Source: Ancylostoma caninum
Taxonomy: Eukaryota > Nematoda > Chromadorea > Rhabditida > Ancylostomatidae
Assembly: GCA_037903475.1 (NCBI GenBank)
Contig: JBAJFG010000262.1
Location: forward strand, 62,001 to 126,000
DNA: 64,000 bases
Direction of reading: 5' to 3'
Notes under the pieces: model-generated
Told to the model about the DNA's origin: nothing
The model's database searches: none
Seen by the model: the letters and a program-made list of their open reading frames with translations, nothing else
Shown: in pieces, positions 33,751 to 43,971 of the stretch
How the letters are laid out: each line of letters starts with the position of its first letter
How positions within the stretch are numbered: position 1 is the stretch's first letter
Program-made: the position numbers and the translations under genes

Positions 33751-34363
33751 GTACGTATCTGGGAAAGTGGGGAGTTTCCAAAGATCTTGACTTAAACGTA
33801 GATTCTCGGCCATGATTTTGAACATTGCAACAGATGTTTGCAGGTGGAATGGAATAAAAGTGCAGAATGATGTATTCCTAACGCTGTGATAATGAAAAGC
33901 TCAGACAACATCCACAGAACATGTGTCGTAATCAATAGGCATTTATAAAACACATGTTTCGTGTATTGTTTTGCTGGGGCGCTGACGACGACGCCCGAAA
34001 ACGAAACTTCAGGCTGCGGATTAGTCATCATGACGCTGGTGGTGGCTCTGCAGTAGAGTTGACACCTCCAATTACAAGGAATAGTGGAGTAATTGCAGAA
34101 ATAGCAAAGCATTTGGCGATTTCATTACTCTTCATTAGGGAATCGCATTTTTCTGGCATAAGAACGGTAAAATTTCTTTTAAACTTCTCCGGGACATCCA
34201 TGACCATACACACAAATGAGAGTGTCACCTACCATGTACTCTTTCTTCTACCCTACCTGCTCCAATAAATTGGCGAACACTAACACCTGTCTCGAAGTAC
34301 AGCGACAGCCAGAGGATCAGTTGAAATTGGCCACGAGTTGAAAAACTCACTCATTTAGATTAG

Positions 34364-34460
34364 CAATATTTTTTTAAGAGAATGGAACTCGTCAACAAAT
34401 TTGACCACTCCGATGCGTAGTTATGGCAGATAATTCTTCACCGAGGTCCCTCAACAGTGG
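34364..34460 (+). repeat. Dispersed repeat, related to 1060-1165
   Basis: TTTTTTTAAGAGAATGGAAC and the following 75 nt (TTTGACCACTCC, TAATTCTTCACCGAGGTC) align with 1063-1150 (TTTTTAAGAGAATGTGACTC onward), at the right end of the foldback at 792-1262. Confidence 0.5.
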
Positions 34461-34509
34461 GTATTTTTTGAGACTATGGCACTTTTTGAATCTGTATATA
34501 TAAAAATGG

Positions 34510-34510
<1 letters not shown>

Positions 34511-34600
<90 letters not shown>
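34511..34600 (+). repeat. (TG)45 microsatellite
   Basis: An uninterrupted TG dinucleotide run of 90 nt. Poly-Cys/Val and poly-Thr/His open frames across it are artefacts. Confidence 0.98.
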
Positions 34601-34604
<4 letters not shown>

Positions 34605-35149
34605 TCTGATGGCTGTAAAAATCTGTTTTCTGAACGTAGTGATCACACTTTCTTCGCAAGAACTCAACTCCGACGTAAATGCCTGTGAATTCAACAACCA
34701 TTGTCCATCCAGTCAAGCTCAGCTTCCGGCTGCTGCTACCGGGATATCATCAGCTTTCTTCAAAAATCGATTCCAGGTCCGATGTTGCATTTTTCTCGCA
34801 TTATAATTGCACATTCTAACATACGTCGTATTTTTCTTTTTATATACTCAAGTTTATTTTGAAGCTATGCTTTAAAAGAGGTATGGTCCTAGTCTTGGGC
34901 CGATTCCAGTCCACAAATGCAGGGAACGTTCCATACCCCAAGGAGAATTTTCTGTAGAAGCATCGGGCTACGAAAAAAAAAACGAATTCAAGTGAATGCT
35001 CTGAGAAAAACGTTCTCAAAAGTAAACGGTTCTTGAGCTGCACTCGGCGAACAGCTATGAACTAGATTGTAGGAAGTCAATGCAATTTTTTAACCTGTAT
35101 TTTTAAGCAGCTTATGCTCTGAGTAAACATTAATAGTCAGAATTAAAGC

Positions 35150-35760
35150 CCCTAGAATCTACACATATTTGCAAATGAGAAGCCACTTTTTTGACATTTT
35201 CTTTTTAGATCGCTGAATCTGTGGAGTCGATAAATTCGTCGGTTTCCAATTTGTGGTTTTTTTTTGAGTAGGCTCCGATGGAGTTCGATATTGATGTAAT
35301 AGTTATTCAAGATGTCGAGATGCCAAAAGAAGTGGTAGTCGCTGGGCAAGTGGCCCGACGAGTATGGCAGATGAAGCAGAGTTTCGTAGCCTAGCTCGTT
35401 CAACTCTCGCACCTCCAGTTGTGGGACATGTGGTCGAGCGTTATCGTGGAGAAGCATCGGTAGTGATTTTTTGAGTTGTGTCGGGTACATGCTTACGTTG
35501 AAGCTTCTGGTGAATCTCTTAAACGTACCACGTTGTCGTACAGTTTCACTAGGATTAAGGGAACCAATCCAACAGCAGCCCACCAAGCTGCCAACATGAC
35601 CTTCCTGTTGTGCATCGGCTTGGAGACTGGCCGCGGAACTTGATCGGTTTCCGATGGCTGCACCGAATAGCACTGATTGTTGCAGAGAAAAAAAGCGTTT
35701 TCACGTAGAAAGAGTTCGTCAAAGAGAATAACCTTTTGTTGACATCCTAAAGTAAGTTTT
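35150..35760 (-). pseudogene. Mariner transposase, broken
   Basis: The minus strand carries the mariner catalytic core in two frames separated by an indel. Upstream pieces are VILFDELFLRENAFF (first Asp region, normally GDEKW-like) and VPRPVSKPMHNRKVMLAAWW. The downstream frame has LLHDNARPHV and LPSDYHFF, the second and third Asp, separated by 34 residues: the DD34D signature of mariner. The N-terminal DNA-binding half is not found and the C-terminus (to 35152) is diverged. Terminal repeats were not identified. The stretch lies directly next to the Tc1 element. Confidence 0.88.
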
Positions 35761-35919
35761 CTACGCTTTCATCACAGAAATCACAGAGGTCCTTCTCGCC
35801 ATACTGACGAGCTCCCGGAAAGACCTTATTTAATTAGCCTATTTACCCGTGTATGAAATAGGGAACGAAACGCGAAATATGCAGCATTTCTGTCTCTACT
35901 TTCTATCAGTTCAACAATA

Positions 35920-37092
35920 CACTGCGTTTCATAACTATACGACCACCCTATTTTTTGCAGTACTAGAAGATGCAGCCGAGAAAGACTTTTTCTGATCCAT
36001 CCATCAGATTCAGAGATAAGAATAACCTCTGAGCACCAATTTTCATTGCGCTAGTTTTTCGTTTACCTTTTAGTTTTGAACTTATCAGTTCACTCAACGT
36101 TTCATAACTATACGACCACTCGTGAACAGTTCAATTTTTTCTAATAATCTAGACCCGAAACGAAGGCTATCTCTAGTCCCTTCCCGGCAGAAAAGTCATT
36201 CCAAGCCATGAATGATCTGCCTCCAAAGTTGCGGCGACTGAAGGAAGTGGGGTTCTTTCCCAAACCGTTTAAGTAGCTTCTCCTCTCGTTAAGCCCATCC
36301 AAATTGAACTTCTGCTCATCTGTGGAGATGATCTGAAAGCATTTCTCAAAGCCTCATTTGTACTAATCTGACCTAGAAAGTTATCACTGTTTTACTCCAA
36401 TCTGTTGTCATGTTCCATCGAACAAATTCTTGCTCAGTCGTCCTTCAAAGAAAAATTGGACATGGAGCGCTCTTCGTAACTTCTTCTACATCATTTCCGC
36501 TGCGGTGGAGCGCTCTTCACACCTTACTGTTCGAGACAAGGAGTTTCAATTCTGCTCGGTTCTGGTTGAGCGACGAGCAAGTGTAGGAGAATTGCATGCA
36601 GATCTTCCTCTCATCGTAAGCTGTGAGAAGTTTTGGTTGCTGGTATCCTTCTTCTTGTGGTATTCATCAGAATTTTACAAATAAGTGAGAGCGGGGCAGT
36701 GAGTATGGCCAGTCTTCATCTCGAAGGTTCAACCACTTAGTACTGCATTGTTTGGAGGCCGGAACTGACCTTTCTCTCCTGTACTTAGGGATGTACCGCG
36801 AGGGGTACTGAGAAAATTGTGAAACCCACCATTTGCCATCCTTGCACACCCAAGCTGGGGTGCCAAACTTTCATAAATCTTCATTATTCGTTAGTGGACG
36901 TATAGATATGAAACGTGGGACAAGCGGTAACACCGCATTTTGAAACTCAGAAATAAGTGAGCGGTGTAGAAATTTGTGCTCCGTGGTTATTTTGTTCGCT
37001 GAATCTACTGTCAACCATATAAAAATTGCAAAGTTGCTGCATCGCGCACAACCGCAAAAAATAAGGTGGTCGTATAGGTATGGAACGCAGTG
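35920..37092. mobile_element. Tc1-like element with doubled (IR/DR) terminal sites
   Basis: The element is 1173 bp, bounded by TA dinucleotides. Its outer ends are CACTGCGTTTCATAACTATA at the left and the near-complement (TATAGGTATGGAACGCAGTG) at the right. A second copy of the 22-nt core CGTTTCATAACTATACGACC lies inside at 36099 and, inverted, at 36894-36915, about 171-174 nt inward of each outer copy. This is the IR/DR layout known from some Tc1-family transposons. It contains a truncated transposase on the minus strand (see 36121-36840). Confidence 0.9.
36121..36840 (-). pseudogene. Tc1-like transposase remnant
   Basis: The minus strand shows, in order, a GTSLSTGEKGQF-like N-terminus near 36790, an ELKLLVSNSKV helix region near 36560, a DWSKT block near 36395, and STDEQKFNLDGLNERRSYL followed by RRNFGGRSFMAWNDF near 36340-36220. 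The last is the conserved first-Asp block of Tc1 transposases (SDEKKFNLDG..). Sequence ends abruptly after GLEIAFV at about 36155, so the remaining catalytic residues are deleted. Between DWSKT and the Asp block lies a GTGATA...CTTTCAG segment, probably a roughly 55-nt spliceosomal intron. Several frameshifts are present. Confidence 0.85.
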
Positions 37093-37597
37093 TATAACAA
37101 CTTCCGCACTACTAATAATATTAATGTAAGGGACTATGTTGAGTCAGTGGAGGTGCTGAAAAGCAAACTAATATAATATTAATGTCTTCGTTGATATCCA
37201 ATTCGATTTTAGTTGCGGGCTTAGCAGTGATTTTTTGGAACAAAACCGATCTTCGCACTTGAACGCGATGCCAAACACACAGTGAGCCGGAACATATCAA
37301 TATGACCTCATTTATATTCCAGCTTTGCAAACATGTACTGACTATAAGAAATCTGCCATAAGGGTTCAGATACGTTCAACTGATTTCCGGCTCTGGTTCA
37401 TCTTTGAATAAACTGCAATGGTGGTGAGTGAAACCAGCTAAATTTGATTTTCTTCCCACATTCTGAAGCAAACTTTGAGAGATAAATAGTGAGAGGGTAA
37501 AAAATCATTTTTTTTTGCCTCACAACTTTTTGTCAGTTTCAGAGCTTAGTCGGCTTCAATGGTCTGACAATTGTTGCTTCATTCCTTCTTTTTTCAG

Positions 37598-37974
37598 ATG
37601 CGACTCGTCTTATCTCTGCTTCTTCTGGTCGCAGTGTCCTGGGTTATACTTGACGTCGCTGATGCACGTGGTCTAATTCGTCACAAAAGGCAGTACTACG
37701 GTGGTGCTGTGTAATGCTGAATTCCTACTGAAAACATACAAAACAATAATAATCCTCACATTAATAACAATCCTGGTCGTGCGATTGTTACGCTAATCAG
37801 AAGATCATCGGAGAGCAACAGTCCCATCTTTCAGGGTACTACGGCGGTTATTACGGTTGCGGTTGTGCGACGTATGCGCCATGTCCACATGGCAATGGCA
37901 ATGGCTACGGATATGGTGGATATGGCGGCTATGGCGGTGGTTACGGCTACGGAGGTTATGGATACAAGAAATGA
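37598..37974 (+). CDS. Secreted Gly/Tyr-rich peptide precursor (two exons, about 80 aa)
   Basis: TTTTTTCAG directly precedes the ATG, an ideal spliced-leader site. Exon 1 encodes a signal peptide (MRLVLSLLLLVAVSWVILDV, cut near ADA) and a short propeptide ending in the dibasic site RHKR, followed by QYYGG. Exon 2 (37835-37974, after ATCTTTCAG) reads YYGGYYGCGCATYAPCPHG and then YGYGGYGGYGGGYGYGGYGY, ending KK-stop. Exon 2 needs a phase-1 donor. Candidates are G|GTGGTG (end 37700) or G|GTGCTG (end 37703), both weak, whereas the better-looking GTAATG at 37711 is out of phase. The composition resembles nematode Gly/Tyr-rich antimicrobial or neuropeptide-like (YGGW/YGGY) precursors and grsp-type proteins. 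It adds a Cys-containing block that those usually lack. Confidence 0.7.
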
Positions 37975-39012
37975 AGCCCACACTAGATGATGTCAGGATT
38001 TCTTTGGATAAAATAATGTAACCCGAGTGAAACAGACCGACAGTGGAGCTGTGAAATATCTGAAAATGCTATTGCATTTTGAACTGCTGATTCCACAGGA
38101 TTATTTTTCTCAGTAGGATCGGAATAACCCTAAATGCATCATAGTAAATAAGGAAATCTTTATTCGAATCCGACGAAATATAGTCGGAAACGGTAGTGTT
38201 GGCAATGAAATTGTGCGATTTTTTCCTCTCGCTTCCTTGTTCACTGGAAACTGAACTTGGTTCAACTGCCTGCGGACAATGTGAAGAGGAGTTCCGCTAG
38301 GATTTGCCACTACTCTTCCCCAACCGGAGAACTAGTGGCAAATTCTAGCGGATCAGAAAATGAGGTTACTTCTCGGAGAGGTCGTTCCGGTGTGAGTCAA
38401 AATAGGCGCTTACCCGAACCCTCACTTTTTTTTCGCGGTACTAGAATTTTTCTTTGTGTGAGAAGCTTCCTAGCCAGAAATAAGCTGTGATCTAATAGTC
38501 AGAGGTCACTGATGACCTCTAACGTTTCGATTCCGGAAACTCGAGGAAAATTCACACGTGAGCCAAGCGAGAAGCATTGAATTAGGTGTAGAAAAAATGA
38601 GAATGTATGAGAAGTAAAGGATAGTTTTTCTTTCTAATTTCGCCTGTATGAAGCCAAGCTTTTTAACCTTGTATTGTCTAAGTCCTTATTTCACTGCTAA
38701 ATGCTCCAAAGAAAAGCTAAGATGTTCAAAGAACTGTTCGTTAAACTACTCTTGACGGTTGAGCATACGTCTCCAATCACACTCTAATAGAGATGAGAGT
38801 GTGCGCATTTAACAACCTGATATATGCACAAAGTCTGTAACTAGCATCCAGACAGATTTGTGCGTTGCATCCATTAATAGGCAGTAATGGAGGCCAAATT
38901 TGACGAAATATGCATATTAGTAAGCCACATCACTTCCATATGGACACTCTTCCATGTGAATGACGTTACGGCGAAGAGCAGGGGAAAAACGTCGTCAAAT
39001 ATTTTGGCACTT
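37975..39012. other. Unassigned DNA
   Basis: Only short overlapping open frames are present. At 38281-38350 there is a diverged inverted repeat (AGTTCCGCTAGGATTTGCCA against TGGCAAATTCTAGCGG). Confidence 0.45.
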
Positions 39013-39212
39013 ATATAGTCTGTCCGAAACGACGAGTCCGCGCACGCACGCGGGGATCGAGAGGGGCGCGGCTGGGACGGATGCTGTTGGCTGCCACGTC
39101 GTCCACGTCACAGCCAAATCATTGGTCAATACCATGAAGATAACGATGAAACGTGATGAGGGTAATTTATACTAGCTGCGTGCGTCAGTCGCGCATCAGT
39201 CGCACGCATCCA

Positions 39213-42200
39213 TTTGCAAAGGATTTTCCATAAAGACCGGTCAACACGACATGTACATCCTTAATGAAAAGAACGCGCGGCCTCCGCCCGGCCGTAAACG
39301 CGTGCGTCTGAGTTGCGACTGCGATGCGACTGCTATCCGATTGGGCCTTATTCTTCAGCATATAGACGCACGCCACGGATCTCCCTCATACGAGGGATCC
39401 CAGCCGGTTAGTCGCGAGGCTACGTGGCGCGTCCCCAGGTGGCGGATAGGGGGCTAATCGCGGACCAAACGCGACCTTGTGCCTGCCCTGAGACGCGGGT
39501 GGATTCAGGGGATGGACTCCCTGTCTCTGCAGTGTCGGAACGATCTATACCTTCTGTCAGCGCGTGGGCATGTTCATGCATGCGTGCATGGGTGTGCTTG
39601 CGTGTCTGCAGATTGTATCCTGCACATCTATCCGACCAAAAGCCCTGCATTCAAGTGACTGGGAGGTACAAGGGAGGCGGTTCGGAGTCGCCTCCAACAA
39701 ATAAGCTCCATCGTCCACTCCCGGGAAGCCCGGCTAACTTCCCGGTGAAATCACACTCCAGCCTCCCACGGGGGAATAGAGCCCAGCAAGCTATCTCCTG
39801 TGGGAATCAAATTTTTCAAGCTCGACACAGCAATATTAGAGAGTGTTCCCCTGATCTCGGAAGAGTCACTGGTACGGCAGCGCCAGTGAGGACGAGGTCC
39901 GAGGGGTTATCTAGGCTGCCTAAAACCAGAAGGACTATGATGACGGTCTGTACCTTCAACGCACGCACGCTTGCATCGGAGGCTTCCATCGAGGATTTGA
40001 TGATGCAGGCCAGGAAGATCAGGTACGACGTCATCGGACTGACCGAGACGAGGAGACACCGACCATTGAACGCCACCTTCGACACTGGAGAAGAACTGTT
40101 CCTTGGAACCTGCGACAGTAGAGGAGTTGGTGGAGTCGGTGTCCTCGTCAACACGAACTTGGTCATGAACATCGACTCATTCGAACAGCTAACAACCCGA
40201 ATCGGACGTTTGCGGTTGAGAAGATGTGGATCAATACCGGCCTTGACAATCTTCGTCGCCTACGCTCCAACATCCAGCTACGACGAAGGGGATATCGAGG
40301 CCTTCTATATGGACTTGGAGAAGTTCTACAGGGAAGACCACACATTCTACAAGATCATCGTTGGCGATTTCAACGCCAAGATTGGTCCTAGGAGAACGCC
40401 TGAGGAACTTCACATCGGTACCCACGGCCTGCAGTGGAACGAACAGGGAGAGAGGCTGTCTGAGTTCATCATGACGACGAAGACCATCCATGGTAACTCA
40501 CAATTTCAGAAGCCAACCTCCCTACGCTGGACGTGGGAGTCACCCGGTGGAGAGTACCATAATGAAATTGACCACATCATCGTCAATCGAAGGTTCTGCC
40601 TGACCGACGTCGGTGTTGTACCAAAGTTCTACACCGGATCCGACCATCGCCTCCTTCGTGCAAGATTCTTCTTCTCACGCAAAGGAGAGAAAGCCGTGAA
40701 GTTTAAGAGAAGGAGTCCCAAACCCGTCATCAATTGGGATCTTTTCACTTCGCTAGCCGGCTTTTGGGAAGATGCGGTTGTCGACAACATCGACGAAGAG
40801 TACGATCGGCTTGTACAGCATCTCCGCGACAGCGCAAAGAGCGCTGAGGGTTTAAGAGTCACCAAGAGACGACTGTCTTACGAGACCCTCGAGCTTATAC
40901 GCCAGCGTGGAGCCGCGAGAGCCGCAGGCAACTACCAGTTAACGTCCGAGCTCGCAAAACGGTGCAGAGAAGCGATAAAAGAAGACCTAAAGGAGAGACG
41001 AGCAGCAGTGTTGGCCGAAGCCGCAGAGGCAGGGAAAAGCATTCGCTGCACCCGCCGAGACTTCGCCAATCGCAAGACCAAGATGTCCGCCCTCCGGCGC
41101 CCAGACGGAACAATTTCTTCATCAAGACGGGTAATGGAGAAGGTCATCTACGACTTCTACTCGGATCTCTTCGATAGCCACGTCCACCTCCCTCAATGTC
41201 ATCTTAGGGAGGACGGGTATGTTGTCCCATCGGTTCTCCCTTCCGAAATCCGACATGCCATCAAGTCGGTGAAGAACCGTACAGCACCAGGCCCCGACAG
41301 GATTCGACCGGAACATCTGAAGAACCTACCGCCAATTCTCATTACCACCTTGGCTAGGCTTTTCACGCGGTACCTCTCGGAATGCAAGGTACCTAACCAA
41401 TGGAAGACCAGCAGGACTGTGTTGCTGTACAAGAAGGGAGACCCGCAGGATATTGGCAATTATCGCCCCATCTGCCTACTGTCCGTCGTCTACAAGCTTT
41501 TCACGCGAGTGATCCTCAATAGGATCGAAAGGACACTAGACGAGGGACAGCCGTGCGAGCAAGCAGGGTTTCGAAAAGGATTCAGTACGATCGACCACAT
41601 ACACACCGTCACTAGACTCATCGAAGTATCGCGAGAGTATAAGATGCCCCTCTGTCTCACGTTCATCGATTTGAAGAAAGCCTTCGACTCTGTTGAGACG
41701 GAAGCGGTGTTGGAAGCCCTGGGCAACCAGGGCATACCTACTCAATACATCAAGGTATTTCGTGAGCTCTACAGCAACTTCACGACCAAGATTTCTCCAT
41801 TCTACGACGACATCACCATCGACGTCAAGAGAGGGGTTCGGCAAGGCGATACCGTGTCGCCAAAACTATTCAGCGCCACTCTCGAAGACGTCATGCGGAA
41901 ACTGGAATGGGATAGCATGGGAGTGCAAGTTGATGGCCGGCGACTTAGTCATCTTCGCTTCGCTGACGACATCGTTCTTATAACACCAACCATCAGCGAA
42001 GCGGAACAGATGCTGACCGACTTCGAAGACGCGTGTGGAAAGATTGGTCTCCAGCTGAATCTGACGAAGACGATGTTCATGAAGAACGGATGGGTCCCGG
42101 ATGCCCCATTCTCGCTCAACGGAACGACCATATCCGAATGTTCCAGCTACGTATACCTAGGTCGGGAAGTCAACATGATGAAAGACCTCGCTCCAGAGCT

Positions 42201-42803
42201 GGGCAGGAGGAAAAGAGCGGCTTGGGGAGCTTATAAGAGCATCGAGGACGTAGTGAAGAAGACGAAGAACACCAGGCTCCGTGCCCACCTCTTCAACACA
42301 ACCGTTCTCCCTGCTTTGACTTACGCCTCAGAAACCTGGGCGTTGCGCAAGCAGGATGAGAATGCGGTCAGCGTCGTCGAACGCTCCATCGAGAGGGTGA
42401 TGCTAGGAATAACCCGCCTCACGCAAGTGAGGGCTGGAATACGGAGCTCCACCCTTCGTCAACAATCGAAGATCAGGGACGCTGCCGCTTACGCCAAGTT
42501 GAGTAAGATTAGGTGGGCCGGACACGTGATGCGTTTTAACGACAACCGTTGGACAAGAGCCGTCAGCGACTGGACTCCACGGGACGTTAAGCGCACGACA
42601 GGAAGACCACCGACCCGATGGTCAGACTTCTTCACGAAGTCCTTCAAGGATAGATACGATGCTCTCCGTGTCCCTCGAACGGACAGAATCCACTGGACAA
42701 CTCTGGCTCGCGAGAGGGACAAATGGAAGGATTGCTGGCGCCCGCTCGGTATACCCGAAGATCAACGGGAGTCAAGGTGATCAAGGTGATAGACGCACGC
42801 GCG
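39213..42803 (+). mobile_element. RTE-type non-LTR retrotransposon, apparently full length
   Basis: It is bounded by a 17-bp direct duplication TCAGTCGCACGCATCCA at 39196-39212 and 42804-42820. The 3' end follows the ORF stop immediately and carries a short tandem tail (TCAAGGTGATCAAGGTGAT), as is typical of RTE elements. The single long ORF is uninterrupted. Confidence 0.85.
39424..42780 (+). CDS. RTE endonuclease-reverse transcriptase (1118 codons open)
   Basis: The ORF encodes an apurinic-type endonuclease followed by reverse transcriptase, which together cut DNA and copy the element's RNA. The true start may be later; the endonuclease begins near residue 172 (MTVCTFNARTL). Visible motifs are LTETRR, YAPTSS, VGDFNAKIG (about residue 313) and GSDHRLL (about 405) of the endonuclease. 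RT blocks are APGPDRIRPEHL (about 620), VLLYKKGD, NYRPICLLSVVYK, AGFRKGFSTIDHI, FIDLKKAFDSV, GVRQGDTVSPKLF and the catalytic FADD (about 846). The C-terminus has the RTE-type AGHVMRF and GRPPTRW motifs (about 1059). There are no stops or frameshifts. The first 170 residues are probably 5' untranslated sequence read through. Overlapping short frames on either strand are shadows. Confidence 0.93.
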   Translation: MARPQVADRGLIADQTRPCACPETRVDSGDGLPVSAVSERSIPSVSAWACSCMRAWVCLRVCRLYPAHLSDQKPCIQVTGRYKGGGSESPPTNKLHRPLPGSPANFPVKSHSSLPRGNRAQQAISCGNQIFQARHSNIRECSPDLGRVTGTAAPVRTRSEGLSRLPKTRRTMMTVCTFNARTLASEASIEDLMMQARKIRYDVIGLTETRRHRPLNATFDTGEELFLGTCDSRGVGGVGVLVNTNLVMNIDSFEQLTTRIGRLRLRRCGSIPALTIFVAYAPTSSYDEGDIEAFYMDLEKFYREDHTFYKIIVGDFNAKIGPRRTPEELHIGTHGLQWNEQGERLSEFIMTTKTIHGNSQFQKPTSLRWTWESPGGEYHNEIDHIIVNRRFCLTDVGVVPKFYTGSDHRLLRARFFFSRKGEKAVKFKRRSPKPVINWDLFTSLAGFWEDAVVDNIDEEYDRLVQHLRDSAKSAEGLRVTKRRLSYETLELIRQRGAARAAGNYQLTSELAKRCREAIKEDLKERRAAVLAEAAEAGKSIRCTRRDFANRKTKMSALRRPDGTISSSRRVMEKVIYDFYSDLFDSHVHLPQCHLREDGYVVPSVLPSEIRHAIKSVKNRTAPGPDRIRPEHLKNLPPILITTLARLFTRYLSECKVPNQWKTSRTVLLYKKGDPQDIGNYRPICLLSVVYKLFTRVILNRIERTLDEGQPCEQAGFRKGFSTIDHIHTVTRLIEVSREYKMPLCLTFIDLKKAFDSVETEAVLEALGNQGIPTQYIKVFRELYSNFTTKISPFYDDITIDVKRGVRQGDTVSPKLFSATLEDVMRKLEWDSMGVQVDGRRLSHLRFADDIVLITPTISEAEQMLTDFEDACGKIGLQLNLTKTMFMKNGWVPDAPFSLNGTTISECSSYVYLGREVNMMKDLAPELGRRKRAAWGAYKSIEDVVKKTKNTRLRAHLFNTTVLPALTYASETWALRKQDENAVSVVERSIERVMLGITRLTQVRAGIRSSTLRQQSKIRDAAAYAKLSKIRWAGHVMRFNDNRWTRAVSDWTPRDVKRTTGRPPTRWSDFFTKSFKDRYDALRVPRTDRIHWTTLARERDKWKDCWRPLGIPEDQRESR

Positions 42804-43095
42804 TCAGTCGCACGCATCCAGTATAAATTGCCCTATACGCAGATCAGGGATGATGACATGGAGTGCTGGCAAACGTGGCGGCTTCTCGATCCCCGCGTGC
42901 GTGGGCGGACTCGTCGTTTCGGAGAAACTATATCAGACTTTATCTCATTGATTACTAGTCTCAGTACACAAATACAGGTTACGACACTGTACAGGTAACA
43001 GCAGTCGTGATTGCACCCATCACAGTGGGGCGGTACAACACCAATTGTTAGCCCATGTTAGTACGGGTTAACCGAAACGTCGATCCTATATGTAG

Positions 43096-43211
43096 TGGGG
43101 AAATCCTGGAGTCGGGTCCAACGGTGTGATAAGGGTGCGCCGGCGTCCAAAAGTGGGGAAACGTCTGGAGTCGGGTCCAACGGTGTGATAAGGGTGTGCC
43201 GGCTTCCATAA
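43096..43211 (+). repeat. Two-copy tandem repeat, 58-bp unit
   Basis: Both units contain GGAGTCGGGTCCAACGGTGT followed by GATAAGGGTG and differ at only a few positions, so the duplication is recent. Confidence 0.9.
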
Positions 43212-43970
43212 GTAATAGGAATTCGCTAGGCGGATCTATTTCTGCATGAGAGGTATGCTTACCCTGTTTCGGCGGACTGTCCTACCTAAATCACCTACAG
43301 TCTTGCTAAAAATTGGGCGGTGAAGCGTGAGGCAAGTATTTTTGAGAAGGACCGTTCATGTTCATTGTTTCCTTTCGTATTCGTGTTCTCTTCCTATTCC
43401 GTTTGTGTCTGAATGAACCACTCTTTCCTTTCCGTTCATATACACCGGTGGACCCTTATCACTTATCACCAGCGCAACAACCAGTTGAGCCTAAATCATT
43501 TCAAGATAACATTTGCACTGAATTGGTTACACTCAATTCTTCACGGCCTCTAACTTCGCTCATATGGGAGAGCATAACTTTGTTCGTATGGAGGAAAGCT
43601 ACCACCTGCGGTATCAAGGGCTTCTCAGGAGAGCGATGGAATTGCGTGGCAGCATACAGATTTCATCAATCCATTGACACTTCTGTGTCTGCTTTCAACC
43701 TGCAGTATGCGAGCATCAATAGAAGTCTGGAAGTCCGGCACAAGCCGGACGGCCAGACTGGTAAAAGATATATGGAGCAAAGCATCAGACTATGTAACGC
43801 CCCCCCCCCCCAAAGAAAAAAAGCAGCGAGATGGAGGTAGTCAGCGGGACATTTCACCTGTAAAATCGGAGGAACGAAGGCAGTACATCAGGCTTCTCAC
43901 TTTTGACCTAAATCTTCAACTCCCAGGAGTTCCAGAACATTGTACTCCTTAAGCTTTTGTTTGAAGGATT
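43212..43970. other. Unassigned DNA
   Basis: A 160-codon open frame (43358-43840, plus) has no recognisable domain and runs into a 12-base C run at 43799-43810. It is not called as a gene. Confidence 0.4.
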
Positions 43971-43971
43971 A

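Larger units (their letters stand above)
39013..42933. mobile_element. Foldback/MITE host element carrying an inserted RTE
   Basis: The outer 50 nt are inverted repeats (left ATATAGTCTGTCCGAAACGA onward; right its near-complement ending AAACTATAT at 42933). A second paired block lies inward: GGGTAATTTATACTAGCTGC near 39170 against the complement around 42810-42835. Removing 39213-42820 brings the inner arms together as a continuous hairpin of about 310 nt. The simplest reading is a palindromic MITE that received an RTE near its loop. Confidence 0.8.

Noticed and set aside
34476..34806. Long open frames of alternating Cys-Val and Thr-His on both strands
   Set aside because: They are translations of the (TG)45 microsatellite, not genes.
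36430..36684. 84-codon plus-strand open frame
   Set aside because: It is antisense to the Tc1-like transposase remnant.
39816..42722. Many 60-118-codon frames on both strands inside the RTE
   Set aside because: They are shadows of the 1118-codon ORF, whose motifs fix the real frame.
39013..42933. A novel class of retrotransposon with terminal inverted repeats
   Set aside because: The 17-bp target duplication and rejoinable hairpin make nested insertion the simpler explanation.
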